From Istiophorus platypterus (lineage: Eukaryota; Chordata; Actinopteri; Istiophoriformes; Istiophoridae): a stretch of DNA of 64,000 nucleotides. Position numbers and translations under genes: made by a program. Positions 11,601 through 24,231 of this stretch are shown piece by piece; position 1 is the stretch's first letter, and every line of letters starts with the position of its first letter. Location: the NCBI GenBank assembly GCA_016859345.1, contig CM029124.1:18077480-18141479 (forward strand), written 5' to 3'. Below the pieces are notes generated by a model. The model was not told where the DNA came from and made no database searches. It saw nothing but the letters and a program-made list of their open reading frames with translations.

Positions 11601-14600
11601 TCGCCATGTGGTGTTCATGGAGTGAAACGTTCGGTCCGGGATATCAAAGCTCTGGTCTGATTAAGGCCAAAGACAATCTAATTACAGATTCATCTCACTG
11701 ATTGAAAAGATCCCCTTTCATGACCTTAGACACCAAGGTAGCTGAATAAATTTACGATCATACAAAAAGGTGCCTCAGAGGATCAGAGGAGAGAGGCGAA
11801 TGTATGAAAAAATAATTAACACAAACAGAAGAAGCAGAAAAGAGAAGGGGAAGGGCGATGAGTTGATCAGAGGAAAGTGTAGAGATGAAGTAACCTTTCA
11901 TGGCTAACACACATGAGGCAACACAACCACAGTCAAATGCTGCTAAGCTCCAGCATTTCAGTATTAAAAGCCTCAGCATCAACTAAGATGGAGCCGTCAA
12001 TGTAAAGCAGACAGGTGGCACATCAGAGGCACTAAAAGCTTTTTGGAGCTGTATGATAATTATCTGCTGTTCAAGGGCCATGGACTGTCAGTCACTAAAC
12101 ATTTACAGTGCTTATGAAGCCATAAACACTGTAAAAGATAACACATAAAGATAATGCAGCTTTAGATACCATTTTTTTTTGTTTTGTTTTTTTGGTGTTT
12201 TTTTCTATGCTCACCCTGGTATGCAAGGAACATCTTGGTGAATGGGGGCATTCGGACCAGGAAGTGCAGCACAGTGCCACTGTTGGAGTAGTGTGAGCCA
12301 TAGTGGTAAGGCTGGACAGGAGGCATGGGGTCGTCCTCACGAATGCCCTTCTTGTACTCCTCCTCCAGGTACTACACAACAAACACACACGTCACTGTGT
12401 TTTCTTACTGAAACTTCAAATACACATGCTAAAAGTAACACATCCTAAAAAAGGCACAACTGAGCCTTACCCTGTAATTATCCACATAACGATCCTCTTT
12501 TTCTTTTGACTGAACTGCGATGGGTTTGCTCAAATTCCTGTGCAATGACAAAATGGAAGCAAGGCAGTGACGTATCATGATTTTCAACAGTGACAAATGA
12601 CAAAAGTTTACAATTATAAATTATTTTCCTGTCATGAATCTTGACTTCAGTGAGGCATTATTTAGCCTCTAGTTCATCAAAAATAACACAAATAAATCAG
12701 TTGACAATGTCTGCTCTGATTCATCATGATTGTTTGGAATAACTATAGCATAAACATTAAGAACAATTGTTAAGAACATCTGAGAGAAGTACACTTGATG
12801 GATGCAGTATCTAATGCATCAATGACAGAGGAGGTACAAATGCGTATTACGATGCTTAAGATCAATCTTAATAACATGGTATATCATAACGTCAAATGCC
12901 TTTCAAAACACAGATTAACCATCCAGCACTGACCTGTAGATGTTTGGGTCCTGCAGGTCGAGGGTCTCACTGGTGTAATCCCGCAGAATAAAGGGGAACA
13001 CAGGGTACTGCATGAGGTCGTTAAAGGAGCGGCCTGCATGCTTGTTGAGATGTGTGAGGTACTCGAAGTTAGAGATCTGACCCGAGCCCCACAGCTGCGT
13101 GAGTGCTGTGATGTTCCCGTGCTCCAGCAGGTTGGGCAGATCAGAGGTCAGGATGTTGTGGTATACGTCGTCACGGAACTAAGGCCAGAACACAGAGAAC
13201 CATTAGACCGTTTCCAGCACTAGTGTCAGTACTGGACTGAAACATGGAAAACGTACAAACTTGCAAATGTAATCTGATCTGACAGCTTGGTGAATAAAAC
13301 CTGTTGTGTCTCTCAGTATCCTGTAACACTGAAAAAACGTGCCTGGTGCACTGCTAATCCATAAAAAAATACATTGATTAGTCTTTTAGTTCCATTCATC
13401 CTAAAGCTCAGACTTTTCCACAGCAACAATCCAAATTTAATCAATGCACAAAATGACCAAAAACATGTAGCCTAAAGCCAACGGGCTGATCAGATATCAC
13501 ATTACCTTGTTCATCCTTTTAGTTTAGCATGTTTTGCATTTTCTGATTGGTATTAAACGGAAAGTTCGATGGCAGGGCTTTGGTTATGAACCAAAGTATT
13601 GGAAAAATTAAAATTTTGGCTTGATGATGGTTTTCTTTCCAAGTTTCATGTTTTTTTTCTATTCATGCATCTTTTTCTTTGAGTATTGGTGGGCTCTTTC
13701 ATCTTGTCATTTTTAATCGCAGTCTATCCTCAGTGGCTGCATTTTAATATTCAAATGAAACGTGGATTGAATTTTTCTCTTGTGATCTGCTGGGTAGTCT
13801 AGTTATGGATGACAAACCCAGTCAGTTCAATAATTAAACAAAATAGTTCAAGTAAATATGCTAGAGGATCTACTTATGTTGGCAAAAGCAATGTCAGCAT
13901 TCATTTCAGCATTTCTTTCTCAAATGCCCAATCCCACTCCAACAATGTGGCTTTCTTCATTTTTCTTCCCTGTGACTTGCGTTTTTTGCCTTACCTTGGT
14001 GTTGTCAAAGGCTAACAGCAGGGTCCTTCCATTGGTGAGGAATATCTCCACAGCGTTGTCTCTGAGCTGCCACCAGCGTTTGTGCACCTCCTTGATCTCC
14101 TCGTAAGTCCAAGAGAAAGACGGTGCCTCGGTCTCCCCATGAAGACTCTGTTCAAACACAAACACATCCGGGGCTGAGCTGCCAGGCAGACTCACATGGT
14201 GCAGTGCCACTTCTCTGACAGACAATAAAACAAAAACTGGACAGAAAACTTGGGCTTTACCTGGTTGTCATGAGCATCAGCGGCGTTGTCCTCCACAAAA
14301 TACATCCCAGACTTTCCTGTGAGACGGAGCAGAATTAGTCAGATATGGTGTACATAGAGCAAGACAAACAAAAGCTTCCACCATTCAATAACTAACAAAT
14401 ACTTGTATGAGAGGGCAGAGCAATATTCTCTAGTGCCTCCACGAGAGCCCATTACCCTTTGTGCCTTGTGACCGGCTGAGTATATAATGCATGGAACAGC
14501 TGTAGGCGATGGTCAGTGACTTACCCAGAAGTAGCTCCCCCGCTGTCTCTCTGGAGGGAGCAACACTGATGCACCGTCTGGTGAACCTAAGGACAAAAAG

Positions 14601-17600
14601 ACATTTTTCATGCAAGAAATACATCTTCTGAATAATGCATAGACATCTCTGGATGTAGCACAAGTCGATTAGACATTTATGTGCTTGGATATGATGTTTA
14701 CTAAAGGCTTACAGACAGGCGGAGACAGAGAGGAAGAAAGTTATACCTGATGGGCTCGCTGGTGGCTTTGTCTTTGACAGTGGAGGAGAAGGAGGAGTGA
14801 GTCTTATCCTCAAACAGGAAGGATAGTGGTGGCTTCACTGTGTCTAAACAGGACATGGAGGTCAGATTAAGGTAGACAAACACACTAGTATGAGACAAAA
14901 ATTTTGCCACAAAGGGTGCATCCACCTTCAGGCTTGCGTCTGTCTTTGAGCAGGTATTTGTTGGGGATGGTGAGGTAGCATCTCTGTAGCCGCCGTCGCT
15001 CCCGGTTTGGCCCTTCAGTTGGGTCCAGCTGCCAGGAAGTTGGGTAGGATATCTGGTCGTACCAAACCGCGCTGAAACAAACCATTACAGCTGATTTAAA
15101 TGCTCCGTCTACTCATATCAATACAGAAGAAACCTTAGTGCAGGGCTTTAGCTACCAGTAATGTTCTAGGAAACTGGGGGTGGGGGTTAACAATCTGTGA
15201 AGAAGTTTGAATTCCACAGTTTCACATTAATTTCAGATGCTGAGTTTTTCTAACAACTTTGGTTATCCATTAACCTTTCATATAGTGCGACCAACAGGTG
15301 CAAAATATTTTAGTACTGATTAGCACATGTTAACACGCTAATGTTATTCCTGATAAATATCAGCATTTAAGTAGTGTCAATTGTGATGCAGAAACAACTC
15401 CTATGTTACCATGCTGATGTTTGCATTTAGCTGTAAGCTGTGTGTTAGTACAGCCTGGCAGAGCTGTTATGGTGACTCTTTGTTTTGTTCTAAGATCCTG
15501 TTCACAGACATGCCTCACTGGACATGGATTTACAAATGTAAAGATCAAAACGTTTGCTTGATTTGATTGTTTTACAAATTGTACTTTCCTTTATGGTCTT
15601 CTGGTGCTCTGCATGTCTGAGAGGATCTTTTATTCTATTTAAGTCTATTTATTAAAGCAAACTGCAGCCAAAGTGTTTCACATAGTAATGCCATTTTCTC
15701 TACTGTTTTTTAATTGAGGAAGTTACCAGAAATTAAGGAGGACAAAAATAACCATCAAAGTAATGATTTAATTATTGCAACTTTTGATATTGCTAAAATG
15801 CCCTCATGAGAAATAAAGTTCCATGCCCACCGGTCATGCGTGAGTTGTTGCACCAGCTCCTGCCAGTGGCGGCTGGCACTGAGGTCAGTCTTATAGAGTC
15901 CCCTGATGTGCTGGATGACTTTCTTTCTCTCCATGCCTTGCCGCAGAGACACATTCTGAGTGATATCAGCGGCAATCTTGGATATGTCCTTGGACTTTCC
16001 ATCAAGCCTCTGGATAAGACTGTAGAAGAATAAGAAAGAATGAACTGAATAGAAGAGTGGAACAAAGACACAATTCTTACAACTGTTTTCTTGAACTTAA
16101 CATCAATTTCACATCACATAAAAAGCCCAGACTCACTTCCTCTGAGTATTGGCCATTTTCTTTTCCCACGCCCCTTTGCTTGTTTTCTCCTCGGCTTCAT
16201 ACTTAAATTTTTCCTGTGAATACAAGTATACAGGTTCTTAGCATGGTTTTATGGCTAAGAAGAAGAGATGATGGGTTGTGCTAAACATTTATGGATCCAC
16301 CTGCACAAAAGTTTGTATTTCATGTTTCATGAATATTATATAATGATTCTTAGAAGCTGTTCGCCTCCCCTTTATCAATCATCTTTGTGGGACTTACCTC
16401 TTTTATGGCCCTGAGCAAGTCTTGTTTGTGTGGAGCGTTGGGTGGGATGCAGCGATGGCCGCAAAGTTTGAGCGAGGTCATGAATATACCTGCGGCATTC
16501 TGCTCATCTTTGGTAAGGCCGTCCTTGTGATCGTGCAGCATCTCGTACAGGTACAGCGACAACTTTGGTCCGTGCTGAGTAAAAGAGAGAGGGAGTGTAA
16601 AAGAAGGCATAGATTAAAATTTCATTTTGTCAGAAGCAAGTCACATACAGGGATAGACAGGAAACACGTCTTATATGGCTAAATGGATTTTAATGATGCA
16701 TGTCCTTCAACCTCACCTCTAGACCTGGGCTGAGGCTCTCCTTGAGGATATCCAAATGTCTAGAATCAAACACAAACTCCAGCGCCTCCTTCCTGTCAGA
16801 CAGGGGAAGCGCCGGGCTGAGTGTGTGCACCAGCAGGCGGCCGATCTGGACCCGAAAAGTGTCACGGCATGACCACAGGATCCTACGCCATTGCTGATGG
16901 GGGGCTCCTCCCCGGCCTGTGCTACCCTGTGAGATCACAGTCTTTAATATACAGTCTAACAATATGGCAACCAAATAAGGTCTTTACAGCTGTAAAAAAG
17001 CGTCCCAGTGACTTTTGTCTTACCAGGCTAATTTTGATCCCGTCCATCATGAGTTTGAGGATGTCTTTCTGAAAGCTCTTCTTGCTGGCAGGAGGCAGGG
17101 TGAAGGGAGTAGGAGAGTGTGGGACAGAGGCAAAGCTACTCTCATCCTGAGCTTGTTCACCTGGATCTGGTGTGAAAAGCTGCTGGTCTGGGGAGTCGGG
17201 AATATTCAGCAGGTCGAATAAGTCCTGACTCACATCTGAAATGAGAGAAATTTTCAAAGAGAACCAGGATTCGACATCAGGTTTGGTTTATGCTCATGTA
17301 AGGTGAAAGAAAAAAGGAAGAGGATTAGAATAGATAGTTAGGAGAAGAACTCCTTTTTTACCATGGTAAATCAGTCTGTTGACAGCAAGAACCACAAGCC
17401 TCTGCAGCCGTTGGACGAACTCAGTCTCGCTGGCACGAATGGGGTTTTCCTGGCTCATCCTCCTCTGCATCATTTGGTTAAGCTCATCGCTGGCAACAGA
17501 GCGCATCCGCATCAGGAGGGAGTCAGTCTGGGCCAGAGAGAACCGACGACGGCCTACAAGCACAATATTGGTAAGAGCTCTGTTGTGAGAAAACAAATTA

Positions 17601-20600
17601 GGTGCTCGTGATAGCAAGCCATTTGTAAGTAAAAGCACGCATGTTTTTTCCTTTCAAGTTCAGAATAAAGTTATGCAAATGTCTCATATATTATTGAACA
17701 CAGAAAAGATTATAAAGATTCACTGATCAAAATGCCATCTGTGCCGAAATGCTTAACGTTGATTTAGCTAAGCATTCAAACATGCACACACAAATGAACC
17801 AGTAGGAAATGAAGGTACAGGGCAAATTAACCCCCAAGGTGAGTTTGGGGAGGAAGGGTGAGTGCACTGCACAAATGGGAGACATGCCCCATGACAGGGA
17901 GGATGTTCTCCATTGTGGACTCGCAGTCCCAGCTACCTGCATCACAGTGAAGCATGTAGGATGGAGGTCCTGAGGGGGAGGGGAGGGGGGAGTCCTGGGA
18001 CAGGAAGCTGAAGGGAGGGGACAGGGGGATCTGGCCATAGGAGCAGTAGTGCTGTCTGGGGATACGGGGGATAATGGAGTCTTTCATGGCAATGGAACCT
18101 TCAGATTGGGATGAAGAGAGGATCAATAAAGAGACAAGTGAGTGTGGAGCAGGGAAATGCTTGAAAATACTCGGTGGTCAGTTCCACCGCGACGCTCAGG
18201 ATCAGAAAAAAAATGCAGATCAGACTTTTGCCGTTGTGTCACTTTGAAACACTCACCTGCAATGCTCTTGCGCTTCTGATAGATGGCATGATGCGGAGAG
18301 TTCGGTGCATTAACAGAGCTGCTTAGCTTCTGAGGTTCCTGATTGGCTGTCGTCTTTATAAATTCTATGGCTGACTGAAGGACGCGGAACTGCAAAGCCA
18401 TTGCCATCTCTGGGAAGAAATAGAGACAAGGAACTTTGTCCTGTTACAAATTAACCTGACGCTCATCCTGCAACAAGCTTTGTGGAAGAGCCAATCATTG
18501 CAAACATCTATGTCCCTAAGTCCCATTTATGGGTGATTTAAGAGAACTTGTCACATACACTGATTTTTTTTTTCATACTTTTCTCTTAATATTCTGTTCA
18601 TCAGATCATTGTGATATACATTATGGAATGGCCATTTTTCCAGAGGTTTAACAAAACACTGACACCTGTAGTAATATTTTCTCATTTTATGGGTTCCCTA
18701 ATACAACTACCGATGCTGCCAAATATAATTTTCATCTGCTGATTTTAAATCCTTCTCATTACTCTTGGTTAAGAATTTTATTGATTAAACTTGTCCAAAA
18801 ATAGAGTGGAAAAGGTGGCCTTGTATTGCAAATTGCTTAAGGATCAAATCTTATGAACACGCACCCAGTTGAAAAGAGAAACTTATGACAGGTTTGTGTA
18901 TTTAAGAGAGTCTGACTTGGGAAAAGAAATCAAAGAAAAAGGAAGGTTTTCTGGCAAGAGGCTCAATGGGGGCAATAATATAGTTGAGCATTATGAGTGA
19001 AAAGACAAACAGTCAAAAAAAAAAAAAAAAGTTGCTACGTACAGAGCCATAATGACTTTGTAATGTTTTTATGATCACATAATGACTATGTCACATCAAA
19101 AAAATTGTAAAGAAAAAAGCACTAATGGGGAAGAGATGGGAGAGAGATTTTTCAGAGAGCAAATTTACGGACAAATGAGCGAACACCATTTAGAGGAAAG
19201 ATGGAGATGGGAGATAGTTCTCAAATCATATTTTTTTCTCCGATGAGTTTTCACTCTGCAGTTGTAGATAACAAAGTGAGAGCCCAGTTTCCTTCGAACA
19301 ACACCGATTTATTTTGCAAGTGTATTAAAATTTAGATATCCAGGTCTCACCCTGTGTGCGACACATCTTGCTGGTCTGCATGAAACCCAACAAGGTAATG
19401 AGGTCTTCGATGATGCGGAAGTACTGGGATCCTGAAGAGCTGCAGGAGTGGATAGTCACAGCTACTAACAGCTGCTGGATGTCACACACCAGGAGCTTGT
19501 AGTCATTCAGGGGAATACTGCAGAGGGAGGACCAACAGAAAAACAAGAAAACATGAAGCAGAAGAAGTGAGTCCAACTCGTACATGCCAGATCAATGAAC
19601 AGTGAGAGGATTAATGATTTAATTCATGGCTCATGGCTCAAAGGCTCAAGACAGAACCCATGAATCCATGGTGGTATTTGAATGAATCATCCTCTGTTTT
19701 GGCAGCCGTACCCATTCTCCATGCCATTGAGGGTGGAGAGGGTATTAAAGAGCACGTAGAGCAGCCCGTGGTCTAGCAGGATGTCTGCCAGCTTAGGGCA
19801 GGCGTTGAGGAGCTGCAACAGCATACACAGGATGTTGTGCACCAAGGAGTTCTCATACAGGGAGTTCTCAATAAGCCCCAGCACTGGGATGATACAGCGT
19901 TTTCTGAAGGGTGAGATATTTTCCATTTCCTCCAGGTCTAGACTGGAAAGCAATACAGAAAATAAGATGTGAATGTGCACAAATATGTTTGCATCAAACA
20001 CATTTATTCATACAGCAGAAAATCCTATGCATAATAAAAGATAAACCCCCCTTCTATTGTGTATAACACCTTATGGCTTGACAAGGATATTGTTCCTTGA
20101 CTCACTCTTCTTCTAGGCCGACCGGCCGTCCAAATAGCATCTCCAGGAAGCATTCGAGGAGCCCCTGGCTGCCCTGGTGGATGTACAGCTGGTTGGCCAG
20201 CAGTGAGAAGCCATGGTTCTTAAGGAATTTCTCCTTCTGCTCCTTGAGGGCTCGGGTGAAGTAGGCATCCAACAGCTTGGAGTGAGGGGCAAGAGTAATA
20301 TGAGATTAGACCAATATACTTTTAACACTTAGCAAAAGGAGAGGTTGTTTGGATTTTCATCCACCTTCTCTTGCTTTAAATATGCTCCGTACAGCATGTT
20401 TTGTAGTTACACTCATCTCAGATGTTTCATTAATAGGGCACAAGAGAACAGTGTTTTTTCTTATAATCTTGAGGCACAGGTGAACAAATCCTCAACAAAA
20501 ATAATTAACCCATTTTTGGGCATCTATTTGCTTTCATGCTGAGAGTTTAATGAGATGATGGCTACCACTCACTTGTGGGTACAATAAATATGAAGCTACA

Positions 20601-23600
20601 GCTTCAGACAAACAACCCCCCCCCAGAAGTCTAACAATGGCACTATTATTATTACTGGTGGTTGAGCCATTGCAAGTTGTTTATGATTATTTGACTTGAT
20701 CCACTTGGGTACACAGTTTCTTCTGAACTGTCTATAAAACTCTGACATTAATCTTGCATGAGAGTTTCACTCGCTGTGAGCGGTTTGAGAGAAAAGTGTT
20801 TGCTAAACGCAAAAAATGTCAAACAAACGTGTAAATGTGACAAATGTTAAACTGTGAATGGTAATGAGCAACAACATCCTACACTGGCTAATACCATAGA
20901 GACAATGTTAGGGCAGTAAAAGTTGACTCCTGGTGTTAAATCAGATTGACCTGCTTTAAAGTCTGTGAGACTCATCAAAGATGATTCTGAAACAACCTTC
21001 ATCACTCCTTGCTGGATGAGAGGAGATGAGTGGTTGACCAGGACAATGAGGGCCTCTGGCTGGATGAGTTTGTCCATCACTTCCTCAAGCATGAGATCAG
21101 GCAACAGCAGCAAGACGCCCCTCAGAAGATCATAGAGTCCACAGCAGATCAGCACAAGGCAGTCCTCAGTACTGGACCTGAGAAAGTCACAGCTTAATAT
21201 TCTCAGATAATTTACAGTATTAACTGATATTTGTGTCACTCACTTGTTGTGTATAAAATCAGAATATAAAACAAACACCTGCCATGAATTTTGATTAAAG
21301 CCACTATTTTTTTCCTTGTAAGTTTTCCTGGACTACTTTAAATTCATCAACAAATCCAAGCAGATCTCTTATTGGCAGACAGCTGACTTTGTGTCTAATA
21401 AAGACACAAAGGTGACTTTTGAGAAAACTGGATTACACTGAACAAGTCTCCTTTTTTAATTTCCAATAATCTTAAAACAGCAGCTGGCAGGTAAACTGGA
21501 AATGTCAGTAAAATGCAAATCATTTTCAAAGTTAGGGATGATGGAAATTATGTAAATCCCTAAAAAAGGACCTTTTCAAAGAAAACCTGTGGTTGAGGTA
21601 TTTATCGATTTTGGAGTCATGTAAAACAACAAAACCCACTAGGACATAAAATTAGACAGAATGTTTAAAAAGGACTATTAGTGTTCACTGTCAGTCATTT
21701 ATAGCTCGGCTAAGGTTTGGTGATCAATTAATGTTAAATTAGTGATGATAGAGTATTCAGTTAAAACATCCTGGGAGTATGTTCGTTATACATAGTAATA
21801 CTATATCGGACACTCAAACAAGCAGGCCTTTGTTAAAGGGTATTATGGTAGTGTACCTGTCATTGGACTCAGTCTTGCTGTGGGCCCTATCATAGCCAGG
21901 AGAGTAGGTGTAGCTCTCCCAGTCTTCAGGCATGGAGCCTCGGTCAGCTGCACTGGGCCAGCGGCCAATTGACAATGAGCCATTTGGAGCTGGGAAGGCC
22001 AGGCCAAGACTGGCCAGGTTGCTGTGGCTCCTCTGGAAGGACTGGATGCCTTTCAGACTGTCCGGGCGGCGTGGTGCCTCCTCACTGGCCCAGTCAAACC
22101 TGTCCTCGGACTCTGCCACCCCCACACTCCCCTCTGCCAGGCTGTCCACCTCTGCCGCCTCATCCCGCTCCTCCTCAATGCTGATGGAAGGGGTGCGTTG
22201 GGCTCCTTCTTCTCCTTGGTCCTTAGAGTCACAGATTGTCTTGGCTGATTCACAGCTGCTCAGAAGCTGCTCCTCACCTCCGCCCTTCTTGAGTGTTTCT
22301 GTACTGCCACGAGCCTGCTGAGTGGTGAGGGAGACTCCGTCACCTTCACCGGCCTCGTTTGAGCTAACGTGTCTGAGTCGAGGTGTCAGCAGTGGGGAGG
22401 AGTATGGAGATGGTGCCAGACTAGGTGGGCGTAACGACTGATCGTCACCTCCATGCTCAGGTGAAGCAGTGTGGAGATGGCCTGAAAAACCACAACAAAA
22501 AGATTCAGCACCTATTAATTGTTTGACTTTATAACGGATGGCTGTAAAGGGCTTATTTGCATAAAAATAGTTGCACTGAGGCAGAAAAAACTCTCATAAA
22601 AAAAGAAAAATCTCATAAAAAAGGAGGTTAGTGTCATTTTTTTTAATATATATTTTTGAATTTCCTTCCAAAGCATTGTTGCAAGTAATCACAGCCAAAT
22701 CTATTCCATTTATAAAATCCTTTCTCAAATAGAAGTGCTTCACAAGAATTAAGTTTAAAAAGCAAGGTTATAATGACAAAAGTTGATTATAATTGAAAAA
22801 CTGATCAGAACAATAGAGATCAGATACACAAAAAAACATGGGTTCTGTAAGAAGACGTAAAAGATGGGGGAAGATGTGGGAGAGTTTCGCAAACACATCA
22901 GGACCTAATGCTCATGCATCAGCTTTTCCCCAGGAGGATTGGTGTTAACATTAGCTACTTAAAATAAAACCCTGGTGACTGTAATTCATCACAGAAAGAA
23001 AATAGGGCTGATACGACGCTAGACTTGTTATAAAAAAAATGTCCTTGTTAGAGGTACATGCACTCATAAAGGTTCTACTAATCTTCCCACATTTAATGTC
23101 ATTCTAAGCAACAAACCTAGGGTTAGTATTTAATTACTCTATCTTCACTGTGTGGGTGCAGGCAGTTATTTCAGGTCAGTGTAATATACTGTACTGAAGC
23201 AGCTGTACCTTCATGGGGAGCATCAGTGAAGATAGTCGGGGAGAGTGACACCACAGAGCTGCTGGCAGACTTTCCTCCGCTGTTGGAGTGTCTCAAGTAC
23301 ATTATGGACTGCACCTTCTCCTGGTACAGCTTCCCATCTGACAAACAGAGACATCAAAAGAACTAAGTGCATTGAATTAATGGCACTTTGATACAGAGGT
23401 GCTTCTTTCAGTTGCACTGTTTCCTCACCTATGTGTAGTGAGAAATAGAAGCTAGATGGAGTGTGGCAGACGTAGGTGTTGGTAGGTGGGTGAACAGCCA
23501 GCAGGAAGTTGTAGATCAGTTTGAGCAGGTCCATGTCCGGAGGTGACCCGAGTACCTCTTGGATGATTTTGACGAATGACAGACAGACTTCCTGCGGGAT

Positions 23601-24193
23601 GGCAGTCAGATGCTCATCCCGATGCTCCTTAAGACAAACACAATCTGTTAGTAAAAGTCTCTGAAAAGAGGGAGGGTATTGTAACGGTGGCTTTGTGACA
23701 ATGACCTACCTGTAACACCTGACAGGTGAGCAAGAAGCGATGGACTACCTCAGCCTTAAGGAACTGACGGATGTTGAAGACCTGATGAGGGTGGTGCACC
23801 CTGATGAGGATCTCTAATGCAGCAAGCAATGTTTCCCAAACTCCACACTGACGGAAACAACACAAGGGTGAATAAAAATGAAGACATGATTCCTCATCAT
23901 CTAATAGTGGGGTTGAGCCAATAATAGGCTCAACCCCACTATTAGATGATGGCAGGTGAGCAAGAAGCGATGCACTACCTCAGCCAGTTTTGCACAGAAT
24001 GCAAAACTTACTGGCTTTGATTTCTATCGGTGTTTATTTTTTAAAATATCAAAATTTGGGTCCTATGAAAAATACCATTTGCAGGGCAAACACTTCATTT
24101 TTTTTTTTACTTTTTTTTTTTTTTTCATCAATGGACTGCATAGTTAGCAGTCCATTGATGTTTTCTCTCTCTCTTTTTTTCTTTAAAAGTCAA

Positions 24194-24231
<38 letters not shown>

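Noticed and set aside
21932..22321. 129-residue plus-strand frame
   Set aside because: Antisense to LYST exon 23; the minus-strand reading has clear LYST landmarks.
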